Shown: piece by piece, positions 9,191 through 18,168 of the stretch
Numbering within the stretch: the first letter of the stretch is position 1
Layout of the letters: each line of letters starts with the position of its first letter
Assembly: GCF_000166055.1 (NCBI RefSeq)
Contig: NC_014664.1
Location: 1,017,927-1,081,926 of the forward strand
From: Rhodomicrobium vannielii ATCC 17100
Lineage (GTDB): Bacteria > Pseudomonadota > Alphaproteobacteria > Rhizobiales > Rhodomicrobiaceae
Direction: 5' to 3'
Length of the DNA stretch: 64,000 bases
Program-made: the position numbers and the translations under genes
Notes under the pieces: generated by a model
What the model saw: only the letters and a program-made list of their open reading frames with translations
Told to the model about the DNA's origin: nothing
Database searches by the model: none

Positions 9191-9952
9191 TTGCGACTAA
9201 CAGATAGCGGCAGCTTTGCCGCGAGCGTCCCCGACGGGATGCGCGTTTATGCCGTCGGCGATATCCACGGCCGTCTGGACCTCCTCGAAATCATGCTCGA
9301 TCTTGTAGACGCGGACCAGCACGAGCGCGGCATCCGGCCCGCCTTGATTGTTTTTCTCGGTGATTACGTCGATCGCGGGCCTTCGTCGAAGGAAGTTGTG
9401 GATGCGTTCATCGGCGAACTGGGCGAGGCACTGTCGCCTGTCTTCATCAAGGGCAATCACGAGGCCCTGCTGATGTCCTTCCTTTACGACGCAACGCCGG
9501 ACAATTTCTGGCTGAAGAACGGGGGCGATGCGGCGCTGCTGTCCTATGGCCTCGATCCCGATCTCGTGCGGTTCGCCACACGCGGCACGCCCACCGGGCT
9601 TCAGGAAGCTTCGGCCCGCTTTCGCGAGGCGCTGCCCGCGAGCCACCTTTCCTTCTATTGCAATCTCAAGCCAAGCTTTCGGATCGGCGGCTATTTCTTC
9701 GTCCACGGCGGCGTGCGACCCGGCGTCCCGCTCGACCAGCAGCGTGAAGAAGATCTGCTGTGGATACGCGATCCGTTTCTCACTTCGGATGAGGATTTCG
9801 GCGCTGTGGTCGTTCACGGCCATACGCCAGCACGCGAACCGCAGCTTCTCCCGAACCGCATCGGCGTAGACACCTACGCGTTCAAGTCGAACAGGCTTAC
9901 GGCTGTGGGCCTTGAGGGGACGGAGCGCTGGATTCTATCCACGGCGAGCTGA
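9191..9952 (+). CDS. Serine/threonine-type metallophosphoesterase
   Basis: A PPP-family phosphatase of 253 residues. The metal-binding signatures appear in order: GDIHGRLD near 23-30, GDYVDRGPS near 57-65, and GNHE near 89-92, with later His residues in FVHGG and VVHGHTP. These bind the dinuclear metal centre. The TTG start at 9191 is supported by AAGGAG 7 nt upstream. It resembles small bacterial PrpA/PrpB-like protein or diadenosine-polyphosphate phosphatases; the substrate cannot be set from sequence. It stands alone and converges on the coiled-coil gene. Confidence 0.88.
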   Translation: MRLTDSGSFAASVPDGMRVYAVGDIHGRLDLLEIMLDLVDADQHERGIRPALIVFLGDYVDRGPSSKEVVDAFIGELGEALSPVFIKGNHEALLMSFLYDATPDNFWLKNGGDAALLSYGLDPDLVRFATRGTPTGLQEASARFREALPASHLSFYCNLKPSFRIGGYFFVHGGVRPGVPLDQQREEDLLWIRDPFLTSDEDFGAVVVHGHTPAREPQLLPNRIGVDTYAFKSNRLTAVGLEGTERWILSTAS

Positions 9953-9979
9953 GCCTCGGCGGAGAGACAGGCGCCGCCC

Positions 9980-11587
9980 CTAATCCTTCGCTTCCGCGGG
10001 CTCTTCCGAAGCCGCTCGCATGCGTTCTACGAGCGTCCGCGCGCCGGTCTTGTCCGAGGTTCGGAACGGAGGCCCGACGAACTCGACATCGTCCGCTACC
10101 GGAGATGCGGGATCTTCCGCCTTCGCAGCCAGCGGACGCGCTCCTCCGTTGACGGCGGCGATTGCGGCGAGCGTCAGCGCAGCGTTGTCGAATTCGATGC
10201 CCGCGAGAGCCTTGCCGTGCTTTCGCTCTTCCTGGATCGCCGGGAGGGAAGCGGAAGTCGAAGCCTCCGTGTCCGGCTTCGGCGGAATCTCCGCAGCCGC
10301 CTGCCCGGCTGGCGCCTCCCCGCGATCCGCTTGCATGCCGGCCTCGCCGGTGGCCTCGTCTGTCGTCGTTACGCCCTTGAGGAGCGACGAGCGGGAGGTT
10401 GTTTCGCTCGGAGGAGAAGCCGCGTCGCCCGGGGTATCGGAACGCACGCCCAACGCCTGATTTTCGCGATCAGCGGCGGCTGAGCCAGGCTGAGAGGTCT
10501 CGTGCTGCGCCGCACCGTTCAGCACGCGCTCGTCTGGTCCGGCGGCATTTGGAGACTTCGCGCCTTGTACGGGCTCCGCGCCCTCATCGCGCGTCGTTGC
10601 GACGGGAGCGAGAACCGGCGGGTTCGATGACGGCACCGCGAATGACGGAGCCGGTTGCGATGCACCGCTCGCCGCCTCGCCGTTGAGCCTCAGCCGAGCC
10701 GTCAGCGAAGCCGGTTGACCCTGCGGCAGCGGCTTCGGGCGGGCATGCGCGCCATGGCGGCGCTGTTCGGTAAGGATCGCGGCGCGACGCACCTGCGGCT
10801 CCGGCGGCGTCGGCTGGGGAGCGGGGCGCGGTTGCGCCGAGATCATGATGAGTTCGGCGAGCTTCTGCAATTCGCCCTTGATAACGCCAACCTGCTGCGA
10901 GTCGCGATCCTGAAGCTGCGCGAGTTGCTGGCGAAGCCTCGACAGTTCGATATTGAGCCGGTCATATTCGGCCTTGTAATCGTCGAGGGTCCATTGCGAG
11001 GCGCGCCGAAGTCTGCGACCGCCCTTGTCCGCGCCGCTGCTCCGTTCGAGCACCTCGCGCATGCGGCCAAGTTCTTCCTGATAGGATGCGGCCTCGCGTT
11101 TCGCGGCGTCGAGTTCCTCTTCGCGACGCGCCAGCCGATTCGTCACATCCTGAAGCTCATAGCCGCGCTCCTGCAACTCGGCCTTGGCGCGCGTGATTTC
11201 GCCGTCGAGTTCGGGGAAGCGCTTCGTGATCTGCTGTTCGAGAACCGTCGCCGCATTCCGCCGTTCGGAAAGCTGGAGGTCGATTTCGGCGATGCGGTCC
11301 TTGAGGCCCGCGATGTCCATCTGCAACCGGCTATTATCGACCAGCTGGTTCGCGGCCTTCTGCTTTGCGCTGGCGAGCGCCGTTTCGAGGCGGCGCATGC
11401 GGACGGCATAGGACGCGCGGAGTTGATCCTGCGCGGCCTGAATCTCTGACAGGGTAAGCGGGAGTGAGCTTTCGAGCTTCTTGCGCGAGAGACGCGTCGC
11501 GCGCGCCCACAATGACGGAGCGAGCAACACCCCGATCAGGCTCGCGATCAGAAATCCCAGTGCGATCAGCATGGCTGCCTGGATCAT
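9980..11587 (-). CDS. Membrane-anchored coiled-coil protein of unknown function
   Basis: A 535-residue protein. One N-terminal transmembrane segment (about 5-26, LIALGFLIASLIGVLLAPSL) is followed by a long predicted coiled coil (about 40-255) with repeated Glu, Arg, Leu and Gln heptads. The rest is a low-complexity, Ala/Pro/Glu-rich tail. AAGGAGGGGAG lies about 9 nt before the ATG. The topology suggests a short membrane anchor with a long cytosolic rod, as seen in some envelope or division scaffold proteins. I recognise no catalytic motif. EipA lies upstream on the same strand, 162 bp away. Confidence 0.7.
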   Translation of the reverse strand: MIQAAMLIALGFLIASLIGVLLAPSLWARATRLSRKKLESSLPLTLSEIQAAQDQLRASYAVRMRRLETALASAKQKAANQLVDNSRLQMDIAGLKDRIAEIDLQLSERRNAATVLEQQITKRFPELDGEITRAKAELQERGYELQDVTNRLARREEELDAAKREAASYQEELGRMREVLERSSGADKGGRRLRRASQWTLDDYKAEYDRLNIELSRLRQQLAQLQDRDSQQVGVIKGELQKLAELIMISAQPRPAPQPTPPEPQVRRAAILTEQRRHGAHARPKPLPQGQPASLTARLRLNGEAASGASQPAPSFAVPSSNPPVLAPVATTRDEGAEPVQGAKSPNAAGPDERVLNGAAQHETSQPGSAAADRENQALGVRSDTPGDAASPPSETTSRSSLLKGVTTTDEATGEAGMQADRGEAPAGQAAAEIPPKPDTEASTSASLPAIQEERKHGKALAGIEFDNAALTLAAIAAVNGGARPLAAKAEDPASPVADDVEFVGPPFRTSDKTGARTLVERMRAASEEPAEAKD

Positions 11588-11749
11588 GAAACTGGGCTCC
11601 CCTCCTTGCAGCCTGCCACGGCGCGCGGCGACGAATGGAGCGCTGCCTCGCCGACTTGCCCCTTATCCGTCTGCGTTCCCGCGCGGAGTCCGCAAATCTC
11701 CGAAAGCCGAAAGACCGGGCGACGTCCGTCCGGTCGCGAGGCTGAGAGC

Positions 11750-12643
11750 CTAGAACGGGTTCCAGGTCGGCGACGGCGTGTATTTGAGATAACCGACATT
11801 GGCCCCAAAACGCAACCCCAGGCCGGCGCGAATGGGCGCGAGAATGACATCGTCGTGTTGCTGAAAGGTTATGCCGACGCCGCCCACGAGATAGGCCGAA
11901 CCATCGACGCCCGCGAAGCGCTCGAAAATTTGCGCAGGATATGTAAGGTTGTAGACGAGTGTGAGCGTTTTTGAGCCGGCCGCGCCGAAATCGTAGCCGA
12001 TCGACGGACCCTGCCAGTACACTTTCTGGGTCGGATACATTTTTGTGTGAAGCGTGCCTTCTCCGTACCGCAGGCCCGCGATGATCGCCCCGCCCGCGTC
12101 TTCACCAAGGATATATCCGGTCGGGCGGCCGTAGCGCTGGAACGCGTGCTCCACCACTTTCGCCAGCCCTTCCGACACGCCGCCGAAGAAACGATGCCCC
12201 TCGTCGAGGATCTCGCTCGAAGAATAGGTGGCGCGCTCGCGTGGCGGCGGCCCGCCGGGACCGTCGACTGGCTCGCCCCATTGCGCCGTCGGTTGCGCAG
12301 GCGGCGCGCTGTAAGGCTGGCCGTAGCCCGGGTTGTCGTTCGACGGCGGCACGTAGGTGTTCTGCGCCGTATACGCGCCATTACCCTGCGGAGGCGCGCC
12401 TGCGCCGCTGCCCTGCCCCGCATAGGCGCCGTTCTGCTGGCCTGACGCACCGGATTGCGGGGGCGTCGCCGTCGTCTGTTGCTGTGACTGTTGTGGCGGA
12501 CGCAGCGAGCGAGGCGCCTCGCCCTGATATTGCTGCGGCGGGAGGTAGTCCTGAGCTTCGGCGCTGATCGCGTGAGCGGCTGCCAGCCCCAGAAGGGCCA
12601 CGGTGCCGAAGGCGAGAAGCGAAATCCTGCGGTGGCGCGTCAT
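11750..12643 (-). CDS. eipA: DUF1134 / EipA-like envelope protein
   Basis: A secreted protein with a DUF1134 domain, the family that includes Brucella EipA, which is needed for cell-envelope integrity. The predicted protein has 297 residues: a signal peptide (AFGTVALLGLAAAHAISAEA), a Pro/Gln/Gly-rich linker to about residue 130, then the conserved domain starting YSSSEILDEGHRFFGG and containing GRPTGYILGEDAGGAI, KVYWQGPSIGYDFG and GSAYLVGGVGITFQ. The start at 12643 is chosen because it places the signal peptide at the N-terminus; the ribosome site is weak. The domain assignment is firm; the symbol rests on family resemblance. Confidence 0.85.
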   Translation of the reverse strand: MTRHRRISLLAFGTVALLGLAAAHAISAEAQDYLPPQQYQGEAPRSLRPPQQSQQQTTATPPQSGASGQQNGAYAGQGSGAGAPPQGNGAYTAQNTYVPPSNDNPGYGQPYSAPPAQPTAQWGEPVDGPGGPPPRERATYSSSEILDEGHRFFGGVSEGLAKVVEHAFQRYGRPTGYILGEDAGGAIIAGLRYGEGTLHTKMYPTQKVYWQGPSIGYDFGAAGSKTLTLVYNLTYPAQIFERFAGVDGSAYLVGGVGITFQQHDDVILAPIRAGLGLRFGANVGYLKYTPSPTWNPF

Positions 12644-12869
12644 GGTGGAAATCCGGTTGCATCGCCAGATTTGCAACTGGCGGTCTTTATCGGCGGCGCT
12701 TGCCACGGGGGCCGCATCCCGTGGCGAAACACGGCGCGACCGAAGGAAAGCGCGAAAGGCAGAATCGCCCCTACGCAGCACATCTTCGCTGGTGTCGTTT
12801 TTTTGAGGCCGAATTTTGGCCCCGCCGAAGAGTCCGTCACCTGTCCGCCGACGAACGCGTGAAAGCGCG

Positions 12870-13712
12870 TTACTCGGCCCGAAGCATCGCCTCGGCCTCG
12901 TCGCGCCGCCGCCACGCTATGAAGGACGGGTTAGCGAAGTGGCGGTCGACCTTGCCGTAAGCGAGCGGCGCGCCCGCTTCGGTGAGCACACACCCGCCAG
13001 CCGCGTTCACCAGCGCTTGGCCCGCCGCGATGTCCCATTCGGACGTCGGCGCAAAGCGTGGATACACATCGGCGTCTCCCCGCGCGAGAACGCCGAACTT
13101 GAGCGACGATCCCATGCGCATGCACGGCGGACCGCCGATGCGCCGGATAAAACGCTCGGCTTCGGGCGTCTGATTCGAGCGGCTGACGATGGCCGTGAAG
13201 TCGCGCGACCCCGGCCGCTCGCCGGAGATAGGCTCGAATGCGTAGTCTGGGCGCGGCTCGGGATGATGGTCCGGCACGAGCTTCACCCTCACCGCGCGGT
13301 CGGTCCCGAGCGTCACGTAGCAGTCCGAGAACGCGGGCGCATAAACGAGGCCGAACACCGGGGCGTGATTCTCCACCAGCGCGATGTTGACCGTGAACTC
13401 GCCGTTCGCCCGGATGAACTCCTTCGTGCCGTCAACCGGATCGACGAGGAAGAAGCGATCTTCGATCTTCGGCGCTGCGCCGCACGACAGCGCCTCCTCC
13501 GCGACAACCGGAATATCGGCGGCCAGCCTCGAAAGAGCCTTGAGGATTATATGTTCGCAGGCGACATCCGCGTCGGTAACGGGCGAGCGGTCCGCCTTGT
13601 AGCGCACCTCGGGACTCGTCGTATAGATGTCCATGATGACGGCGCCCGCCCGCTGCGCGAGGGGGAGACCCCATAGCCCGAGTTCACGTATGTCGGACGC
13701 GTCGAAGCTCAC
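12870..13712 (-). CDS. cysQ: 3'(2'),5'-bisphosphate nucleotidase
   Basis: An inositol-monophosphatase superfamily enzyme that hydrolyses PAP and PAPS by-products of sulfate assimilation. The 280-residue protein has the Mg-binding motifs VVAEEAL, VDPVDGTKEFI (first Asp pair and DGT) and SEWDIAAGQALVNAAGG near the C-terminus. Length and FIRANGEFTVNIALV match CysQ more closely than inositol monophosphatase or HisN. The start is GTG; the ribosome site is weak. No sulfate genes are adjacent. It is divergent from chpT. Confidence 0.9.
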   Translation of the reverse strand: MSFDASDIRELGLWGLPLAQRAGAVIMDIYTTSPEVRYKADRSPVTDADVACEHIILKALSRLAADIPVVAEEALSCGAAPKIEDRFFLVDPVDGTKEFIRANGEFTVNIALVENHAPVFGLVYAPAFSDCYVTLGTDRAVRVKLVPDHHPEPRPDYAFEPISGERPGSRDFTAIVSRSNQTPEAERFIRRIGGPPCMRMGSSLKFGVLARGDADVYPRFAPTSEWDIAAGQALVNAAGGCVLTEAGAPLAYGKVDRHFANPSFIAWRRRDEAEAMLRAE

Positions 13713-13911
13713 TGTGTGTCTTTCGTGATTAAGGGTAAGAGAGAGTCTCGCCCGGCGTGCTCGTAACTTTGTGCCGTGTGGCGCATTTTTTTAGTATGAG
13801 AGGTTGAAGAGCAAGGCCAAATCATGGTGCCTGTACGGCAGCGCCATGGCGGCTCTTGCCACAAGTGCGAGTGCGAACGCAACCCGCGTGCTTTCCGCAG
13901 GAGGAATGATC

Positions 13912-14565
13912 GTGACCGACGCGAGACTCGACGACACAGCCCTTGCCGCGCTGATATCGAGCAAGATCTGCCACGACCTCGCAGGCCAGATCGGCGCGAT
14001 CAACAACGGACTCGAACTCCTCGAAGAAGAAAACGACGAGGACACGCGCTTCTATGCGCTGGAGTTGATCCAGAACAGCGCTAAGGCGGCCTGGGCGCAG
14101 CTCGACTTCAACCGTCTCGCATTCGGCGTATCATCGAGCCTCGGCGCGCTCGTCCCGGTCCAGCATATCGAACAGGTCGCCCGGCGCTACCTCGAAAACG
14201 GCAAGCGCCGCCTCCATTGGCAAGCGAATGTGCCCGAGATCGAGAAGGAGCACGCGCGGCTTCTGATGGCGCTGCTTGGCGTGTCGATCAACGCCCTGCC
14301 CGCTGGTGGAGACTATTATCTTGGGCTTTCCGCGTCGAAGACGAGAGCCGGGCGCAGCCGCTTCAAGCTCATTATCCTGTGCCGTGGGCGCGCCGCGCGC
14401 GTGCCGGAAGGTGTCGCGGAAGTGTTCGCGGGCGATATGACGCGCACCATCGACGGACGGCTCGTCATCGCATATTACGCCACGCGCCTCGCGACTGAAG
14501 CTTCGCTGAAGCTTTCAGCGCTGAAGGAAGGCGAAGATATCCTGTTCACGCTCGAACCGCGCTAG
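13912..14565 (+). CDS. chpT: Histidine phosphotransferase ChpT
   Basis: The phosphotransferase that relays phosphate from the kinase CckA to CtrA and CpdR in the alphaproteobacterial cell-cycle circuit. The 217-residue protein has the phospho-accepting His21 in KICHDLAGQIGAINNGLELL, followed by a degenerate histidine-kinase-like ATPase fold without nucleotide-binding boxes. The start is GTG 13912, with AGGAGG 7 nt upstream; the neighbouring ATG at 13906 is too close to that site, and a longer start at 13804 would add an unconserved tail. ctrA itself lies only about 1 kb downstream. Confidence 0.9.
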   Translation: MTDARLDDTALAALISSKICHDLAGQIGAINNGLELLEEENDEDTRFYALELIQNSAKAAWAQLDFNRLAFGVSSSLGALVPVQHIEQVARRYLENGKRRLHWQANVPEIEKEHARLLMALLGVSINALPAGGDYYLGLSASKTRAGRSRFKLIILCRGRAARVPEGVAEVFAGDMTRTIDGRLVIAYYATRLATEASLKLSALKEGEDILFTLEPR

Positions 14566-14658
14566 GGTTTGGGCGCGCACTGAAGCGCGGGCACGAAGCG
14601 GGCTTCGGTTCGCGCCGGTGTTGCGGCATGAAGGACGCGCTAATTCAATTTCGCACCT

Positions 14659-15060
14659 CTAGCGCGTGCTTGCGTGGCTTCCGAGATGCTTCGGCGGCTT
14701 CCTGCGGCTGCCGGGCTTCACCTGCCGCTGTGCTTCCAGATCGCCCGCCGATTCCGACAGTTTCAACTGCTCGAACGCGTCGAGCGCCTCCTGCCGCGCC
14801 CGGTCGAGGCGCTTTTCAAGCTCAGCGATGGACGACCGGAGGTTGTCGCGCCGCGTCATTGCAGCGCGGGCAAATGTCGGGTAGGCGAAGTGGTTTACGT
14901 CGGAGATACCCGACGTCTGTTGCTCGATCTTGATCTGCTGCTCAAGATCATTTGCCATGCGTGCGAAGTCCGCGATCATCAACTCCAGGTCGCTGACCTG
15001 CTGTCGCTTCTCCTCGTACTCAAACCGCTGGATTTGATTGGAATTAACTGTTTCCATCAT
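14659..15060 (-). CDS. FliJ-like coiled-coil protein
   Basis: A 133-residue, highly helical protein with coiled-coil heptads over about residues 10-108 (EKRQQVSDLELMIADFARM and RDNLRSSIAELEKRLDRAR), ending in a basic tail. The size and layout resemble the flagellar export chaperone FliJ. A similar short coiled-coil gene sits next to ctrA in several Hyphomicrobiales genomes. No flagellar gene is otherwise present in this window, so the FliJ role is inferred. The first two codons are both ATG and either may start the protein. The gene shares the ctrA promoter region, facing the other way. Confidence 0.65.
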   Translation of the reverse strand: MMETVNSNQIQRFEYEEKRQQVSDLELMIADFARMANDLEQQIKIEQQTSGISDVNHFAYPTFARAAMTRRDNLRSSIAELEKRLDRARQEALDAFEQLKLSESAGDLEAQRQVKPGSRRKPPKHLGSHASTR

Positions 15061-15528
15061 ACTCGTACGAGGCCCCGACTCCGGTTACGCTTCACTCGAT
15101 GGGCTGTAACATCCAGTTCCAGGCCAGTTTCCCGCAAAACCATTAACCAACCGTGAAACGTCGCCTGTTTGCAACAGCGTTCGTCTTAGTAATTCCTAAA
15201 GGAATTGGCGGTTGGATCACTCGGCGAATTGGGTCACATTACCGGTGTCGTCGATTCGTCGTTGGGGGCACTTTTGATTTGCGACGAGGAGAGGGCACAA
15301 CCTCAGGCAGCGTTTCTGCCGGCAAGTTTCTGATTTATTCACGATCTCAGTCCTATCCTTAAGCCTGCGCGCGAAATGTAGCGCGGGACACTCGTCTGCG
15401 TAGTAAGCTTAAGATTTCTTAACCTTTCATGCGTTAATGTCGGTTCTGAAGTTAAGCTTCACGGCGCGGAAAAGACCTTGAGTCTCGCGTCATTGCGGTA
15501 TACACGTGTTGCTAGCGAGGGATTCCTT
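15061..15528. promoter_or_regulatory. Divergent regulatory region upstream of ctrA
   Basis: No gene is supported in these 468 bases. TTAA half-sites, the core of the CtrA box, occur at 15143, 15359, 15409, 15419, 15434 and 15452. The closest pair is TTAA-N6-TTAACC at 15409-15424; the Caulobacter consensus spacing is N7. Two GANTC methylation sites for CcrM are present, GATTC at 15253-15257 and GAGTC at 15480-15484. This fits CtrA autoregulation and methylation-timed transcription, as known for Caulobacter ctrA. Exact promoters are not resolved. Confidence 0.6.
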
Positions 15529-16224
15529 ATGCGGGTGCTTCTCATCGAAGACGACAGCGCAACGGCTCAGAGCATTGAGCTCATGCTGCTGTCAGAGGGT
15601 TTCAACGTCTTCCAGACAGATCTTGGAGAGGAAGGCGTCGACCTCGGGAAAATCTACGATTATGATATAATTTTACTTGATCTTGGCCTACCTGATATCA
15701 GCGGCTACGAGGTTTTGCGCGCGCTACGCGTCAGCAAGATCAAGACGCCGATCCTGATTCTGTCGGGTTCGGGCGGTGTGGACGACAAGGTTCGCGGCCT
15801 CGGTTTCGGTGCCGACGATTACCTGACGAAGCCGTTCCACAAGGACGAACTCGTTGCGCGCATCCACGCTATCGTGCGCCGTTCCAAGGGCCATGCGCAG
15901 TCTGTCATCCAGACCGGCAGCCTCATCGTGAACCTCGACACCAAGACGGTCGAAGTTGACGGCAACCGCGTGCATCTGACGAGCAAGGAATATCAGATGC
16001 TTGAGCTGCTGTCGCTCCGCAAGGGCACGACGCTCACGAAAGAAATGTTCCTCAACCACCTGTATGGCGGTATCGACGAGCCTGAGCTTAAGATCATCGA
16101 CGTGTTCATCTGCAAGCTCCGTAAGAAGCTCGCGACGGCGAACACCGGCCAGCACTACATAGAAACCGTGTGGGGCCGTGGCTATGTGCTTCGCGACCCG
16201 AAAGAAGAGCAGGCCGCCGCGTAA
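15529..16224 (+). CDS. ctrA: Cell-cycle response regulator CtrA
   Basis: The master cell-cycle transcription factor of alphaproteobacteria, binding TTAA boxes when phosphorylated. The 231-residue protein has the same length as Caulobacter CtrA. The receiver domain carries Asp51 ([10 protein letters not shown]), and the OmpR/PhoB winged-helix domain begins near residue 125 with [18 protein letters not shown] and GRGYVLRD. The protein ends in three alanines; a terminal Ala-Ala is the ClpXP degradation signal in Caulobacter CtrA. I chose the ATG at 15529, which starts MRVLLIEDD as in orthologues; a longer in-frame start at 15478 adds 17 unconserved residues. Confidence 0.97.
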   Translation: MRVLLIEDDSATAQSIELMLLSEGFNVFQTDLGEEGVDLGKIYDYDIILLDLGLPDISGYEVLRALRVSKIKTPILILSGSGGVDDKVRGLGFGADDYLTKPFHKDELVARIHAIVRRSKGHAQSVIQTGSLIVNLDTKTVEVDGNRVHLTSKEYQMLELLSLRKGTTLTKEMFLNHLYGGIDEPELKIIDVFICKLRKKLATANTGQHYIETVWGRGYVLRDPKEEQAAA

Positions 16225-16563
16225 CTCTCGCGACGTGTGTCCCGCTGGGGGGAACCCGCAATCCCCCCGCGTGAATCCCTTGACGAAAAGTTGATCGAGT
16301 CGCGCCGACGTGTTCGGCCAGTGTCAGTCGCGTTCGGATGTGTGTGCGTCCGTCGCGACCGGGCGCGGATCTGAGCCCCGGCGAGGATGTTTATTTGCGC
16401 CGCCCCTTGGTCCGTGACCGCCACCGGGGATTTGGTTTGTGTCAATGCCGGAGCGGCTTCGGCTGAGTTCTGAGCGCGCGATCAAATTTGCAAAAGCGCC
16501 TTCAGCGGTCCTATCGCAAAAAGCGAACCCCCTCATGCGCACGCGCCGAAGCCCCAGAGGCGC
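16225..16563. other. Intergenic stretch after ctrA with one hairpin
   Basis: Apart from the hairpin at 16246-16269, I see no supported gene. Short frames on both strands lack ribosome sites and family motifs. Confidence 0.5.
16246..16269 (+). terminator. Candidate ctrA terminator hairpin
   Basis: TGGGGGGA and TCCCCCCG form an 8-bp stem (one G-U) around an 8-nt loop, 22 bases after the ctrA stop. No T tract follows, so activity is uncertain. Confidence 0.4.
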
Positions 16564-16776
16564 TCAGAAATCGGACGCAATCCCCTTCTTCTCCCAATCG
16601 CCGAACCGCGTAGGTTCGAGACCTTTGCGCGCGCCGATCTCGCGCGGCCTCTCCGGTTCGCCCGCCGCGAGCCTGCGCGCGTCCGCTTCGGCTAGCGCGC
16701 GTTTGGCCGCCTCTTTCCGACGTCGCTCGATTTCGACGTCGTCCGGCTCGGTCTTCTCGGTGTTTTCTGCTGTCAT
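16564..16776 (-). CDS. Succinate dehydrogenase assembly factor 4 (DUF1674)
   Basis: A 70-residue DUF1674/SDHAF4 protein, predicted to bind flavinylated SdhA and help assembly of succinate dehydrogenase. The diagnostic C-terminus is present: RPREIGARKGLEPTRFGDWE followed by KKGIASDF. The N-terminal half is charged (Glu, Arg, Lys, Ala). I chose the ATG at 16776 because the longer frame would need a TTG start at 16812. No sdh gene is adjacent. Confidence 0.88.
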   Translation of the reverse strand: MTAENTEKTEPDDVEIERRRKEAAKRALAEADARRLAAGEPERPREIGARKGLEPTRFGDWEKKGIASDF

Positions 16777-16862
16777 GAGGTGGAGAATGCGCAACTTGGG
16801 GCGCGATCGCAAGCCTTCAGGCGGCGTTCATGCACCGAAATGCCAGACGGCGCGGCGCGTCC

Positions 16863-18083
16863 TCAGTCCATCGCGAGGATGGTGTTTCTAACCTGGGGGT
16901 AGACCTGACTTTCCCAGCGACGGCCGCTGAAAACGCCGTAATGACCTACGCCCGCCTGCAGATGATGGCGCTTCATGTGCGGGCGCAGGCCCGTACAGAG
17001 GTCGTGCGCGGCTGTCGTCTGGCCGATGGCGCAAATGTCGTCGCGCTCGCCTTCCACCGTGAGAAGCATCGTGCGCCGGATCGCGCCGGGGTCGACCTTT
17101 TCGCCGCGATAAGTGAGTTCGCCCCTCGCGAGACGCGCCTCCTGAAACACCCACGCAACCGTTTCCAGGTAAAACTCGGCTGTCAGATCAAGCACGGCGA
17201 AATATTCGTCGTAAAAAGTCTTGATCGACTGCGCTTTCTCGACTTCGCCTTCCGCGAGATGCTTGTAGAGGTCGAGATGCGCCTTTTTATGCCGCTCCAT
17301 GTTCATCGACATGAACGCCGTGAGTTGCACGAAGCCGGGATAAACGCGCCGCCCTGCTCCCGGATGCGGATACGGCACGCGCGAAATGAGCTTGCTCTCG
17401 AACCACGACATCGGCTTTTCGGTCGCGAGTTCGTTCACCTTGGTCGGATTGATGCGTGTGTCGATCGGCCCGGCCATCAGCGTCATGCTGCGAGGCTTCG
17501 CGGGATCGCCCGACTGGGCCATGATCGCCACGGCGGCAAGCACCTGCACGCAGGGCTGGCACACGGCTACCACATGCCCGCCGGGGCCAATGACGCGCAT
17601 CCACTGGATCAAATGATCGATGTAATCCTCGAAGCCGAACCGGCCCGCCGAAAGCGGCACATCGCGGGCGTTGTGCCAGTCCGTGATGCACACATCATGA
17701 TCCTGAAGGAGCGTCTCGACCGTGTTGCGCAGGAGCGTCGCGAAGTGCCCCGAGAGGGGCGCAACCACGAGGACGCGAGGCTGTGCGACGTCGATGTCCT
17801 TCCTGAAACGCAGCAGCGTGCCGAACGGCGTTTTCGCCAGCGGCTCCTCGGTCACGGCCACGTCGCGGTTGTCGACGCGCACGCTTTTGATGCCGTAAGG
17901 CGGCCGAGTATGCGTGAGCGTTGACCGTGAAATCAGCTCGCACGCCGCCGCATATTGTCGAATTGTCCCGCCGTTGCCGTTCAACTGTGCGGCGAAAGGA
18001 GCAATCGCGTTGAGCCCGAACTGCGCGAAACTGCGCGCCGGAGCCGTCGCATTCGTGTAGAATTGGTAGGCCTGATACAGCAT
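16863..18083 (-). CDS. phaZ: Intracellular polyhydroxyalkanoate depolymerase
   Basis: Degrades stored poly-3-hydroxybutyrate granules in the cytosol. The 406-residue protein matches the PhaZa1 type: the nucleophile is a cysteine, Cys178 within CQPCVQ, rather than the lipase-box serine of extracellular enzymes. Other family segments are YQFYTNATAPAR near the N-terminus, DVCITDWHNARDVPLSAGRF, and the catalytic-His region VGHYGVFSGRRW near the end. I chose the ATG at 18083, which begins MLYQAYQ as in relatives; the frame extends upstream without support. Divergent from the GST gene. No other PHA gene is in the window. Confidence 0.92.
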   Translation of the reverse strand: MLYQAYQFYTNATAPARSFAQFGLNAIAPFAAQLNGNGGTIRQYAAACELISRSTLTHTRPPYGIKSVRVDNRDVAVTEEPLAKTPFGTLLRFRKDIDVAQPRVLVVAPLSGHFATLLRNTVETLLQDHDVCITDWHNARDVPLSAGRFGFEDYIDHLIQWMRVIGPGGHVVAVCQPCVQVLAAVAIMAQSGDPAKPRSMTLMAGPIDTRINPTKVNELATEKPMSWFESKLISRVPYPHPGAGRRVYPGFVQLTAFMSMNMERHKKAHLDLYKHLAEGEVEKAQSIKTFYDEYFAVLDLTAEFYLETVAWVFQEARLARGELTYRGEKVDPGAIRRTMLLTVEGERDDICAIGQTTAAHDLCTGLRPHMKRHHLQAGVGHYGVFSGRRWESQVYPQVRNTILAMD

Positions 18084-18168
18084 TTCTGACCTGGCGCAGG
18101 AAAAACGGGCAACACAGACGTCGCAAATGGCGATGCAAGGTTCGAACCACAAGCGAAGGTTATGGTCT

